From the NCBI RefSeq assembly GCF_021354595.1, contig NZ_JADWYJ010000002.1, forward strand, positions 806,001 to 870,000: 64,000 bases of DNA, given 5' to 3'. The notes below the pieces were generated by a model that worked only from the letters and a program-made list of their open reading frames with translations, had not been told where the DNA came from and ran no database searches. This DNA comes from Maribellus sp. CM-23. Its GTDB lineage: Bacteria > Bacteroidota > Bacteroidia > Bacteroidales > Prolixibacteraceae. A program made the position numbers and the translations under genes. Positions 26,775-35,608 of this stretch are shown here, piece by piece. Position 1 is the first letter of the stretch, and the number at the start of each line of letters is the position of its first letter.

Positions 26775-28724
26775 ATGATAAGATTACTTACAGTAATTTG
26801 CTTGCTGGTCGTAGCTAATGTAACGATGGCAAAAGAATATGCACTTTCTTCTCCGAACGAAAGAATTAGCCTTAAAGTGAATGTGGACGAAAATTGCAGT
26901 TATTCCATTTTTTTAGGAGATCAGCAAATAATTACGGCTTCCCCCATCGCTCTTGAATTGGACAACGGAGAAGTTTGGGGAAAGGATGCGCGTGTCAGAA
27001 AGGCTAAAGTAACATCACATTCCCAAGAGCTAACTCCCGTTGTTCAGCGGAAATATGCCCAAATTAAGGATGATTACAACCAGCTTACTTTATCTTTTAA
27101 ATATTATTCACTGGAGTTCAGAGCCTACGACGAAGGAATGGCTTACCGTTGGGTTTCCGCATTAAAAGGCGAATACAAAGTGAAATCGGAACAGGCCAGC
27201 TTTGTTTTTCCTGCCGATCATGCCACCTGGTTTCCTGAAGAAGAAAGTATGTTTTCGCACCAGGAAAGGGAATACCTGAAAGTAAATCTATCCGCGATCG
27301 GATCCGACAGGTTTTGTTCAACGGGCATGTTGGTGGATTGTGGCAACGGAATAAAAACTTACATCTCCGAGTCAGATCTGATGGATTATCCCGGGATGTT
27401 TCTTCAAGGGGACGATCAAAATCAGAATGCCCTGGTTGGAAAATTTGCCGGTGTTGTTTTGGAAGAAAAACAGCTAAACGACCGGAATGTAAAACCAACG
27501 AAATATGCCGATTACATTGCGGAATGCAACGGTCCACGGAGTTTCCCCTGGCGAGCTTTGCTAATAAGTGAAAATGACGAAGAACTTGTACAGTCGGAAC
27601 TGATTTATAAGTTGGCACCTGAGCTGAAAATTCAAAATACCGAATGGATTAAGCCCGGAAAAGTTGCCTGGGACTGGTGGAACGCAAATAACATTTACGG
27701 CGTCGATTTTAAGTCGGGCGTAAACAACGATACATATAAGTATTACATTGATTTTGCCTCGAAAAACAAGCTGGAGTATGTTATTCTGGATGAAGGTTGG
27801 TACCACCTGGAGGACATTATGGGTGTTGTTGATGAAATCGACATCCGGGAATTGGTTGATTATGGAAAAGAGCGCAATGTGGGAGTAATCCTTTGGGTAG
27901 TTTGGAAAGCGCTGGATGATCAATTGGAGAAAGCTCTTGACCAGTTTGAGGCCTGGGGCGTGAAAGGAATCAAAATTGATTTTATGCAACGCGACGACCA
28001 ATGGATGGTCAATTTTTACGAGAAGATTGCCAGAGAGTGCGCTGAACGGGAATTGTTGGTGGATTACCACGGGGCGTATAAACCGGCCGGACTTGAACGG
28101 GCCTATCCCAATGTAATTACTTACGAAGGTGTTAAAGGGATGGAAAATGCCAAGTGGTCATTACTTCCTGATCCCGAGCACAATGTAACGTTGCCATTCA
28201 CAAGAATGGTGGCTGGGGCCATGGATTATACACCGGGAGCAATGATCAATACAACGAAGAAGAATTTCAGGGAGGTTTTCACACAGCCCATGAGTTCTGG
28301 AACACGTTGCCACCAACTGGCGATGTATGTCGTTTTTGAGAGCCCGCTCCAAATGCTTTGCGATAATCCTTCGAACTACTACAAAGAGCCGGAATGCATG
28401 GAATTCCTTTCTGTGGTTCCTTCAGTTTGGGACGATACAAAAGTTTTAAAAGGAAAAGTAGGCGACTATGTTGCCATTGCCCGTCGCTCGGGCGATACCT
28501 GGTACATTGGCGCCATGACGGATTGGGACGCCCGTGAGTTAAGTCTGAACCTCGGTTTCTTAGGTGATGGAAATTACGAAATGAGTGTGTGGAAAGACGG
28601 TGTGAATGCCGACAAACATGCGGCCGACTTTGCACAGGAAAGCCAGGACGTTACTTCTGCGTCAGAAATCAATGTTAAAATGGCTCCCGGAGGTGGATGG
28701 ACAGCTATTATCGAAAAGAAATAA
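26775..28724 (+). CDS. Glycoside hydrolase family 97 enzyme (alpha-galactosidase/alpha-glucosidase)
   Basis: A 649-residue exported enzyme (signal to about VTMAKEYAL). The N-terminal beta-sandwich (SPNERISLKVNVDENCSYSI), the (beta/alpha)8 barrel (KVAWDWWNANNIYGVDF, YVILDEGWYH) and a C-terminal beta domain are the GH97 order. Asp402 in IKIDFMQRDDQ lies where retaining GH97 members have their nucleophile, and Glu451 in TYEGVKG is a candidate acid/base. This points to the retaining, alpha-galactosidase-like branch rather than the inverting SusB branch (inference). With the sulfatase it suggests a sulfated alpha-galactoside target. Confidence 0.9.
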   Translation: MIRLLTVICLLVVANVTMAKEYALSSPNERISLKVNVDENCSYSIFLGDQQIITASPIALELDNGEVWGKDARVRKAKVTSHSQELTPVVQRKYAQIKDDYNQLTLSFKYYSLEFRAYDEGMAYRWVSALKGEYKVKSEQASFVFPADHATWFPEEESMFSHQEREYLKVNLSAIGSDRFCSTGMLVDCGNGIKTYISESDLMDYPGMFLQGDDQNQNALVGKFAGVVLEEKQLNDRNVKPTKYADYIAECNGPRSFPWRALLISENDEELVQSELIYKLAPELKIQNTEWIKPGKVAWDWWNANNIYGVDFKSGVNNDTYKYYIDFASKNKLEYVILDEGWYHLEDIMGVVDEIDIRELVDYGKERNVGVILWVVWKALDDQLEKALDQFEAWGVKGIKIDFMQRDDQWMVNFYEKIARECAERELLVDYHGAYKPAGLERAYPNVITYEGVKGMENAKWSLLPDPEHNVTLPFTRMVAGAMDYTPGAMINTTKKNFREVFTQPMSSGTRCHQLAMYVVFESPLQMLCDNPSNYYKEPECMEFLSVVPSVWDDTKVLKGKVGDYVAIARRSGDTWYIGAMTDWDARELSLNLGFLGDGNYEMSVWKDGVNADKHAADFAQESQDVTSASEINVKMAPGGGWTAIIEKK

Positions 28725-28753
28725 ATTATTGATTGAGTCACTCACATCAATTA

Positions 28754-28779
28754 GATCCCGATTGCTATGCATCGGGATC
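28754..28779 (+). terminator. Hairpin after the GH97 gene
   Basis: A perfect 9-bp stem GATCCCGAT / ATCGGGATC with loop TGCTATGC, 30 bases after the stop. It lacks a clear U-tract and probably marks the end of the cassette transcript. Confidence 0.5.
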
Positions 28780-28874
28780 AGTTCGACTTCATAATTTCAG
28801 TTCACTATCGCTCCTGAAATCAGAGTCCCACTGATTTAAGGCAATCCCTATAAGAAATGCCCGGTATACAAAAC

Positions 28875-28912
28875 AAAAAAGGTCGACTGTCAAATGACAG
28901 TCGACCTTTTTT
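28875..28912 (-). terminator. Intrinsic terminator of tRNA-Val
   Basis: A strong stem GGTCGACTGTCA / TGACAGTCGACC flanked by A6 and T6, immediately after the tRNA 3' end on the minus strand. Confidence 0.9.
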
Positions 28913-28914
28913 AG

Positions 28915-28989
28915 TGGGCGATGACGGATTCGAACCGCCGACCCTCTGGGTGTAAACCAGATGCTCTGAACCAACTGAGCTAATCGCCC
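28915..28989 (-). tRNA. tRNA-Val (anticodon TAC), right copy
   Basis: 75 nt on the minus strand, identical to 17843-17917, with complete cloverleaf arms and anticodon TAC. No CCA is encoded. It lies downstream of folC in the same direction and may be co-transcribed with it. Confidence 0.97.
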
Positions 28990-29079
28990 GAAAAATGTTT
29001 TCTTGTTTCTGAACGCGCCCCCTTTTCAGTAAGGCGCTGCAAATATGTAAGCATTTTTTAGTTCTGCAAAGAAAAATCT

Positions 29080-30375
29080 TCACAAAATTTCAGCCACCAC
29101 AAAAGTACTGCCCCCCACAAAGACAAGGTCATTTTCGCCGGCATTTCCCATTGCTTTCCGGAAACCCTCATTCACAGAACGATAAGTATCTCCTACAAGT
29201 CCAAAGTCCGCCGCATGCTGTTTCAAGGCTTCCGCATCCAGCGCCCGCTCAATGTTTGCTTTCACAAAATAATAGCTTGCATTTTTTGGTAAAAGCGCCA
29301 AAACCTTGTCCGGATTTTTGTCGCCAACTGTTCCAAAAACAAAGTGCAGGCTTTTATGCGGGGTAGAATTTATCTGTTCCACCACCTCTTTTATTCCGTC
29401 AAGATTGTGTCCGGTATCGCAAACCACCATCGGATTGGCCCCGATCACCTGCCAGCGTCCTTGTAATCCGGTCTTCTCTCTCACCTGTTGTAAACCCGTT
29501 CTCAAACTCTGTTCGTCAATTTTAAATCCCTGTGCATTCAAAAGTTCTGTCGCCTTTAAAACAGTAGGAAGATTTTTGTGCTGATAAAAGCCCAGCAGAT
29601 CCAGCTTCATATCCCGGTAAAAAGGCTCACTGTTTTTGTCCACCTGCACATTTTGCAAACCGTCAATTCCCTTAGTTGCATACGCCACTTTGTACTCCCG
29701 GTCAGCAAAATAAATAGGTGCGTTCACTTCCTGAGCTTTTTTCAAAAACACCGCTTTTGTTTCTTCCTGCGTTTCGCCAATCACCACCGGAACATTCTTT
29801 TTCATGATCCCCGCTTTTTCTCCGGCAATAAGTTCAAGTGTTTCCCCCAACAAATTGGTATGATCCAACCCGATGTTCGTAATAATCCCCACCTCAGGCG
29901 TAATAATATTGGTGGAATCAAGCCGCCCGCCAAGTCCGACCTCAATTACAGCCACGTCCACTTTTTGCTGCGCAAAATAATCGAATGCCATAGCAACGGT
30001 CAACTCGAAAAAAGAAGGTTCTATTTTCCACAACTCATTGTTAGTACGGTAGTTTTCCACCCAGGCAACAACAGCCTCCTCTCCCATCATCTTTCCGTCA
30101 ATCCGGATACGTTCCCTGAAATCTTTTAGATGCGGCGAGGTATAAAGTCCGGTTTTGTAACCGGCCGCCTGCAATACCGAAGCCAGCATGTGCGAAACGG
30201 AACCCTTGCCATTGGTACCCGCTACGTGAATGGTTTTAAACGACCGGTGCGGATGCGCGTAATATTCATCGAGCAGTAAAGTGTTGGCCAGGGTATTTTT
30301 ATACGCTGCCGGTCCGGTGCGCTGAAACATCGGCAGGCGCGTAAAAAGATAATCAAGAGTGTCGCTGTAGTTCAC
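29080..30375 (-). CDS. folC: Bifunctional folylpolyglutamate synthase / dihydrofolate synthase
   Basis: A 431-residue Mur-ligase-family enzyme that adds glutamate to dihydropteroate and to folates, using ATP in the cytoplasm. Seen motifs: the P-loop HVAGTNGKGSVSHMLASVLQ near residue 50, SPHLKDFRERIRI, EVGLGGRLDSTNII, GLDHTNLLG with the following GEKAGI, and CDTGHNLDGIKE in the C-terminal domain. The start codon is GTG at 30375. The gene is intact; its last third was also duplicated into the remnant at 17990-18360. tRNA-Val follows 90 bases downstream. Confidence 0.96.
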   Translation of the reverse strand: MNYSDTLDYLFTRLPMFQRTGPAAYKNTLANTLLLDEYYAHPHRSFKTIHVAGTNGKGSVSHMLASVLQAAGYKTGLYTSPHLKDFRERIRIDGKMMGEEAVVAWVENYRTNNELWKIEPSFFELTVAMAFDYFAQQKVDVAVIEVGLGGRLDSTNIITPEVGIITNIGLDHTNLLGETLELIAGEKAGIMKKNVPVVIGETQEETKAVFLKKAQEVNAPIYFADREYKVAYATKGIDGLQNVQVDKNSEPFYRDMKLDLLGFYQHKNLPTVLKATELLNAQGFKIDEQSLRTGLQQVREKTGLQGRWQVIGANPMVVCDTGHNLDGIKEVVEQINSTPHKSLHFVFGTVGDKNPDKVLALLPKNASYYFVKANIERALDAEALKQHAADFGLVGDTYRSVNEGFRKAMGNAGENDLVFVGGSTFVVAEIL

Positions 30376-30475
30376 GTCAATTTATTTTTATTAACGGGTG
30401 CAAGTTTATTAAATTTTGAGGCATCATCCCCTTTATCCCGTCAATTTATCTACATTTAAGAAATTCAATTTGCAT

Positions 30476-31810
30476 ATGCTTAGTCAAACAAAAAAGAGTA
30501 AAATTTTCGTTTTGGATACCAACGTAATTTTACACGATTACACCTGTATTTACCAGTTCCAGGATAACGACGTTATCCTTCCGATCACTGTATTAGAGGA
30601 GCTGGACAAATTTAAGCGCGGCAATGATCTCATCAACTTTCAGGCACGTGAATTTACCCGCCTGTTAGACGAAATCGTAGGAGATGAACTATTTAACGGC
30701 GGCAAGTCGCTGGGACAGGGAAAAGGTAAGCTGAGAATTGAAACCGGAAAACCCTTTTCGGAAGAATTAAAAGCGTCTTTTAAAGAAGACATCCCAGACC
30801 ATCGTATTCTTGCTATCGCCGATTACATTTCGAAATCGTACCCTAAACGTAAATCGGTTCTCATTACAAAGGACATTAACCTGCGGATGAAAGCCAAATC
30901 GCTGGGAATCCAGGCCGAAGATTATAAAACCGACCAGGTGACCGACGAGCACATTCTGGACAAAACCGTTACTACCTTTGATAATTTCGACGATTCACTG
31001 ATCGACAAGTTGTACAACCAGGGAAGTTTCGCCAAAGACGAAGTGAAGAAAGACTTTAAGCCGGAAGCCAATGAATGCTTTATTTTCCGTGGAAGCTCTT
31101 CGAGCGCACTGGCTCGTTACGACAACAAATCGGAACGTATTTACCGGGTAGAGAAGAACTCGGCTTATGGCATCAAGCCCCGAAATGCAGAGCAAACCTT
31201 CAGTTTGAACATGCTGATGGATCCGGAGATCAGGCTAATGGCGCTCACTGGGAAAGCAGGAACCGGGAAAACCCTGCTGGCGCTGGCAGCTGCCATTGAG
31301 CAACACCGCCAGTACGAGCAAATTTTGCTGGCCCGCCCGATTGTGGCACTCAGCAACCGCGACCTCGGTTATTTGCCAGGCGATGCGTCTGATAAAATCA
31401 GCCCGTACATGCAACCGCTGTTCGACAACCTGGCCGTGATCAAGCATACTTTTAACCCGCGAAGCAACGAATACCAGCTGATCGAGGAAATGGTGAAGGA
31501 AGAAAAGCTGAACATTACTCCGCTGGCCTACATTCGCGGGCGTAGTTTGTCGAATGCCTTTTTCATCATCGATGAAGCCCAGAACCTGACTCCGCACGAG
31601 ATAAAAACCATTATCACCCGTGCCGGAGAAGGAACAAAAATGGTGTTTACAGGCGACCTTCAGCAGATCGACTCGCCTTATCTGGACATGAAATCAAACG
31701 GTTTGGCCTACATGACCGACCGTATGCGTAACCAGGAACTGTTTGCCCACATCAACCTGTTGAAAGGCGAACGCAGCTACCTGGCCGAACTCGCAGCAAC
31801 GCTGCTTTAA
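30476..31810 (+). CDS. PhoH-like ATPase with N-terminal PIN domain
   Basis: 444 residues from ATG 30476; the frame is open from TTG 30416, but the ATG lies just ahead of conserved sequence. The N-terminal PIN domain (KIFVLDTNVILHDY; LEELDKFK; VLITKDINLRMKA) carries the acidic residues of a ribonuclease fold. The C-terminal half is a PhoH ATPase with Walker A GKAGTGKTLLA near residue 256 and Walker B FIIDEAQNLT. PIN-PhoH proteins are thought to be ATP-driven RNA helicase/nucleases. It is divergent from folC and has its own terminator. Confidence 0.92.
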   Translation: MLSQTKKSKIFVLDTNVILHDYTCIYQFQDNDVILPITVLEELDKFKRGNDLINFQAREFTRLLDEIVGDELFNGGKSLGQGKGKLRIETGKPFSEELKASFKEDIPDHRILAIADYISKSYPKRKSVLITKDINLRMKAKSLGIQAEDYKTDQVTDEHILDKTVTTFDNFDDSLIDKLYNQGSFAKDEVKKDFKPEANECFIFRGSSSSALARYDNKSERIYRVEKNSAYGIKPRNAEQTFSLNMLMDPEIRLMALTGKAGTGKTLLALAAAIEQHRQYEQILLARPIVALSNRDLGYLPGDASDKISPYMQPLFDNLAVIKHTFNPRSNEYQLIEEMVKEEKLNITPLAYIRGRSLSNAFFIIDEAQNLTPHEIKTIITRAGEGTKMVFTGDLQQIDSPYLDMKSNGLAYMTDRMRNQELFAHINLLKGERSYLAELAATLL

Positions 31811-31818
31811 AAAAATAT

Positions 31819-31848
31819 CCCCGGAGACTTCCATGTCTCCGGGCTTTT
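31819..31848 (+). terminator. Intrinsic terminator after the PhoH gene
   Basis: A stem CCCGGAGAC / GTCTCCGGG followed by CTTTTAT, 9 bases after the stop. Confidence 0.88.
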
Positions 31849-31877
31849 ATCTTCCAAAACACTGAACAGCACTCAAC

Positions 31878-31906
31878 TTGCAAATCCATTCTTTTTTCTA
31901 CCTTTG
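31878..31906 (+). promoter_or_regulatory. Bacteroidota-type promoter of mtaB
   Basis: TTG at 31878-31880, an 18-base spacer, then TACCTTTG at 31899-31906. This is a good fit to the -33/-7 consensus; transcription would start some 25 bases before the ATG at 31937. Confidence 0.7.
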
Positions 31907-31936
31907 CAGCCTGTTTAGAAAGATTCAAAATTAGAG

Positions 31937-33238
31937 ATGGACTACAAAGGGAAGAAAGCTGCTTTTTATACACTGGGTTGTAAACTAAATTTCTCGGAAA
32001 CTTCTACCATTGCCGCCTCTTTTAAAGAGGTGGGTTTCGATCGTGTGGAATTTGAAGAAGAAGCCGATGTTTATGTGATCAATACCTGCTCGGTTACCAA
32101 CCAGGGCGACAAGGAAAGCCGTAACATTATTCGGCGCGCGGTGCGCAAAAATCCAAACGCAATGGTGATTGTGGTGGGGTGTTATTCGCAGCTTAAACCC
32201 GAAGAAGTAGGTCACATTGAAGGTGTAGACCTGGTGCTCGGCACGCAGGAAAAGTTTCATATTCCGGCTTACCTGGGTGATTTGCAAAAAAAGGACACCA
32301 CACAGGTACAAACCACGCGTCTGGCCAACATCAAAAGTTACCACCGTGCCTTTTCGTGGGGCGACCGCACCCGCAGTTTCCTGAAAGTTCAGGACGGATG
32401 TGATTACTACTGTTCTTTCTGTACCATTCCGTTTGCGCGCGGACGAAGCCGCAACGACACCATCGAAAATACGGTTGCCGAAGCACAAAAAGCTGTTGAC
32501 AAAGGCTTTAAAGAAATCATTTTAACAGGTGTAAACATTGGCGATTTTGGCAAAACCACTGGCGAAAATTTCCGGGATTTGCTGAAAGCACTCGAAAAAG
32601 TGGAAGGCTTAAACCGCTTACGTCTCGGATCGATTGAACCCAATTTGCTGAAAGACGAGATCATTGAACTGGTGGCCGGATCAAAAGTAATTATGCCTCA
32701 TTTTCACCTTCCATTGCAGTCGGGTTCCGACGAGATTCTTTCGCTGATGAAGCGTAAATATTCTACTGAACTCTACCGAAGAAGAGTGGAACGAATCCGG
32801 GAAATTGTGCCGCACGCATTTATCGGCGTTGATGTAATTGCCGGGACCAACGGCGAAACAGAATCCTATTTTCAAGAGTCATACGATTTTCTGAACAGCC
32901 TCGAAATATCACAGCTTCATGCTTTTACCTATTCGGAACGAAGCGGAACGCAGGCCTTGAAAATTCCGTGGAAAGTTGAAGTGGAAGACCGGAAACGACG
33001 CACACAGATGTACATCAATCTTTCGGAGAAAAAACTAAGGGCTTTTTATGAAAGACATCTGGGAGCCGAGCAAACCGTCCTTTTTGAAGACAAAAAAAGC
33101 CAGGACAGCATGAATGGTTTTACTGAGAATTACATCAAGATTGAAATTCCTTACAACGAAAACCTGGTGAACCAGCTGCATCCGGTAAAACTAGAGTCAA
33201 TTTTACAAAATGGGCACGTTGCAGTATCGCTGCTCTAA
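31937..33238 (+). CDS. mtaB: tRNA t6A37 methylthiotransferase MtaB
   Basis: 433 residues. MtaB converts t6A to ms2t6A at position 37 of ANN-decoding tRNAs. The N-terminal methylthiotransferase domain has three cluster cysteines in TLGCKLN, NTCSVTNQG and VGCYSQ. The radical SAM domain has CDYYCSFCTIPFARGRSRN, and the C-terminus is a TRAM-like RNA-binding domain. The KLNFSET context after the first Cys is typical of MtaB rather than MiaB or RimO. It is a single gene with its own promoter. Confidence 0.94.
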   Translation: MDYKGKKAAFYTLGCKLNFSETSTIAASFKEVGFDRVEFEEEADVYVINTCSVTNQGDKESRNIIRRAVRKNPNAMVIVVGCYSQLKPEEVGHIEGVDLVLGTQEKFHIPAYLGDLQKKDTTQVQTTRLANIKSYHRAFSWGDRTRSFLKVQDGCDYYCSFCTIPFARGRSRNDTIENTVAEAQKAVDKGFKEIILTGVNIGDFGKTTGENFRDLLKALEKVEGLNRLRLGSIEPNLLKDEIIELVAGSKVIMPHFHLPLQSGSDEILSLMKRKYSTELYRRRVERIREIVPHAFIGVDVIAGTNGETESYFQESYDFLNSLEISQLHAFTYSERSGTQALKIPWKVEVEDRKRRTQMYINLSEKKLRAFYERHLGAEQTVLFEDKKSQDSMNGFTENYIKIEIPYNENLVNQLHPVKLESILQNGHVAVSLL

Positions 33239-33438
33239 TTCACCTGAGATAAAAAAGAACTTAGAAGATTTCCTGTTAAATGCATCTATTAATTAACAGG
33301 ATAGGAACACCTATTTTTTTCTGAACATAACAATATAAAAAAAGTAGCATCGTTAATATACAGTACTAAAAACGATAGCCTATAACAAACATTTACTCAT
33401 TTTATCAATTTCTTTCATTAAACAAAAAACAAACTAAA

Positions 33439-34095
33439 ATGAGAAAACTGTTTTACTTTGGCTTATTAACCTTGCTTGTTATTTCCTGCCGCAAAGACGA
33501 CTCTAATCCCCCTGCTCCCATGCAAACAGCAAATTATCTACCTCTGACAGTTGGAAATTACTGGATTTATCAACATTACAAGATTGATTCTTTAGGCAAT
33601 GAAACGGCATTATCTTATACAGATAGTATCGTGGTGGCGCGGGATACAATGATTAATAACAATCAATATTTCGTTTTGGAAGGAACTAATTATCCTTACA
33701 GTCAGAATGAATGGGGTATAATTGACATTGTTCGGGATTCAAGTGGTTTTATTGTAGATAATATAGGCAATATCTCTTTTTCGTCAGACAATTTTGAGGA
33801 CATTTTAGCGTCTAAAACAGAAGTTATAAATAACGACACAATATACACACTCACGTTTCGGATGGAAGAGCCAGACATTACTGTTTCTGTGCCTGCCGGA
33901 GAATTCGAAGTCTTAAACTTCAAAGGAACGCTCATTACTTTTCCCAAAATTAAGCAGATATCCAATCCTCGCTACGAGAATAATTACTATTCGAAAAATG
34001 TAGGAAAAATCCTTGGTAACTACCACTATATTAGCCAACCCTCTGTTTATGAAAAAAGACTCATTAGATATAACATTAATAAAGATCAACTTTAA
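33439..34095 (+). CDS. Uncharacterised lipoprotein
   Basis: 218 residues with a lipobox (LLVISC, lipid Cys17) followed by a short acidic, proline-rich linker. The mature part begins NYLPLTVGNYWIYQHYKID, a pattern seen in many small Bacteroidota lipoproteins with a beta-rich fold, and includes VPAGEFEVLNFKGT. I do not recognise a characterised family and assign no function. It stands alone between mtaB and a strong hairpin terminator. The gene looks slightly more A/T-rich than its neighbours. Confidence 0.75.
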   Translation: MRKLFYFGLLTLLVISCRKDDSNPPAPMQTANYLPLTVGNYWIYQHYKIDSLGNETALSYTDSIVVARDTMINNNQYFVLEGTNYPYSQNEWGIIDIVRDSSGFIVDNIGNISFSSDNFEDILASKTEVINNDTIYTLTFRMEEPDITVSVPAGEFEVLNFKGTLITFPKIKQISNPRYENNYYSKNVGKILGNYHYISQPSVYEKRLIRYNINKDQL

Positions 34096-34146
34096 GTATA
34101 TCCGATCTCTTACCTGCTAATTTGATTGTATCTGAAAACATTTCCT

Positions 34147-34184
34147 CGCGAAGAAGCAGAACACTAACATTCTGCTTCTTCGCG
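34147..34184 (+). terminator. Long perfect hairpin terminator
   Basis: A 15-bp perfect stem (CGCGAAGAAGCAGAA / TTCTGCTTCTTCGCG) with an 8-base loop, followed by an A/T-rich stretch. It lies 52 bases after the lipoprotein stop. Confidence 0.75.
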
Positions 34185-34291
34185 ATCTCTATATTAATTT
34201 TACTGATTGCAAAAGGTAATTAACCTCAGGCACCTGCTTTCTTCGATTTCTCCCGCAATAATTTTCTGTACTTTTACCCAAAATCAGAATA

Positions 34292-35092
34292 ATGGATTAC
34301 AGAAAGCTATCTTTTCAGGTGCAGGACATTGCCCGTGAAGTGGGAGATTTTATCCGCACGGAGCAGAAAAAATTATCCGCTGAAAATATCGAAATAAAAA
34401 GTGTTGCCAGTCTGGTTACTTATGTCGATAAAACCGCCGAACAACGCATTGTTTCAGCTTTAAAAGCGTTGATTCCCGATTCGGGTTTTGTAGCCGAAGA
34501 AGGAACTGCCGAATCAAACAACGAGAAGTACACCTGGTTTGTAGACCCGCTCGATGGAACCACCAACTATCTTTTTGGGATTGCACCGCATTCAGTAAGC
34601 ATTGGTTTAGCCGAAGACGGAAAAATGATACTCGGCGTGGTATACGAAATTGGCGCCAACGAAATGTTTTACGCGTGGAAAGACAGTCCGGCGTATTGCA
34701 ACGAAAAGGAAATTAAAGCCGCCAGCCGTTCAAAGATGGAAGAAACGCTGATCGGAACCGGTTTTCCGTATTACGATTTCGACCGCGTGGACGACTACAT
34801 CAGCGCCATGAAATATCTGATGAAAAATACACTTGGCCTGCGTAGGTTTGGATCGGCCGCAGTAGATCTTTGTTACGTGGCCTCGGGTCGTTTCGATGCC
34901 TTTTTCGAACATGCCCTGCATGCGTGGGATGTGGCTGCGGGTGCGTTCATCCTTCAGCAGGCCGGAGGCAAAGTCACCGACTTTAACGGTGGCGACAACT
35001 GGCTTTTCGGAGGACAACTGGTTTCCGCAAGCGGCAGTTTCTTCGACACTTTCTACTCAATTATTCACGGATACCTGGAAGATAAGCAGTAA
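34292..35092 (+). CDS. Inositol monophosphatase family protein
   Basis: A 266-residue cytoplasmic Mg-dependent phosphatase. The metal sites are visible: EEGT (near residue 70), DPLDGTTNY (near 88) and WDVAAGAFI (near 215). In bacteria such proteins hydrolyse inositol-1-phosphate or related sugar phosphates, or adenosine bisphosphate (CysQ). The sequence does not settle which. It is first of a run of close-spaced genes reaching to the antiporter. Confidence 0.9.
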   Translation: MDYRKLSFQVQDIAREVGDFIRTEQKKLSAENIEIKSVASLVTYVDKTAEQRIVSALKALIPDSGFVAEEGTAESNNEKYTWFVDPLDGTTNYLFGIAPHSVSIGLAEDGKMILGVVYEIGANEMFYAWKDSPAYCNEKEIKAASRSKMEETLIGTGFPYYDFDRVDDYISAMKYLMKNTLGLRRFGSAAVDLCYVASGRFDAFFEHALHAWDVAAGAFILQQAGGKVTDFNGGDNWLFGGQLVSASGSFFDTFYSIIHGYLEDKQ

Positions 35093-35126
35093 AAAAATAG
35101 TATTTTGGGAATAAAATACAATTGCC

Positions 35127-35603
35127 ATGGCTGAAAAAGAAATTGCACTGTTAAAGGAACAACTCGCCCGCCTCGACGAACCAAAATTCGACCTCGAAGC
35201 CTGGAAAAATCACACACTTATTTTTCTGGAACGAATTTTCGGGAAAGACAGTACCAAACTGAAGCTGATTCGTGATTTGCGGTACGATTATTCGAGCTGG
35301 AACCTCCGCGACACGGCTGCCATCGGAAAAACAAAAGACAAAGACCCGGTAAAAATGCAGGCCAGGGAAATCCTGGAAGCCACCATTATGGAACTGGAAA
35401 AGCTGGGCTTGCCCGGCGATACTTCAGAACATCAAAAAGTGTGGGAACTTCTGGAGGATGAACTCACTGGTAAACAGGTAAAGGAAATTGAGGCACTTCT
35501 AAAATCAGAAACTTCGGATAAGGCAGAAAAGATTGGCGAAATTCTGGAAAAACTAGAAAAGGAAAATCTCGCAGCCATCATTGCAAAACTTCTTCTGAAC
35601 TAA
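35127..35603 (+). CDS. Conserved hypothetical protein, helical
   Basis: 158 residues, soluble and highly charged, without signal peptide or membrane segment. It begins with a coiled-coil-like heptad stretch (AEKEIALLKEQLARLDE), has a conserved-looking aromatic block (KLIRDLRYDYSSWNLRD) and ends in two further amphipathic helices. I do not recognise a family. It lies 34 bases after the inositol monophosphatase gene and 5 bases before a glycosyltransferase gene, so it is probably in the same transcript. Confidence 0.75.
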   Translation: MAEKEIALLKEQLARLDEPKFDLEAWKNHTLIFLERIFGKDSTKLKLIRDLRYDYSSWNLRDTAAIGKTKDKDPVKMQAREILEATIMELEKLGLPGDTSEHQKVWELLEDELTGKQVKEIEALLKSETSDKAEKIGEILEKLEKENLAAIIAKLLLN

Positions 35604-35608
35604 TTTAC

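Larger units (their letters stand above)
28873..29440. repeat. Right direct repeat: terminator, tRNA-Val and intact folC 3' end
   Basis: The partner of 17800-18360, in the same orientation. Here the folC part belongs to an intact gene, so this is taken as the ancestral copy. The distance between the two tRNA starts is 11,072 bases. Confidence 0.85.

Noticed and set aside
27561..28070. Long antisense frames inside GH97, and similar ones at 42731-43273, 7828-8409 and 31985-32488
   Set aside because: They lie opposite clearly conserved genes, have no family features and follow from codon bias of the sense strand.
17843..28989. Classical integrative element with integrase at tRNA-Val
   Set aside because: No integrase, excisionase, relaxase or conjugation gene is seen between the repeats, so only a passive or past event is supported.
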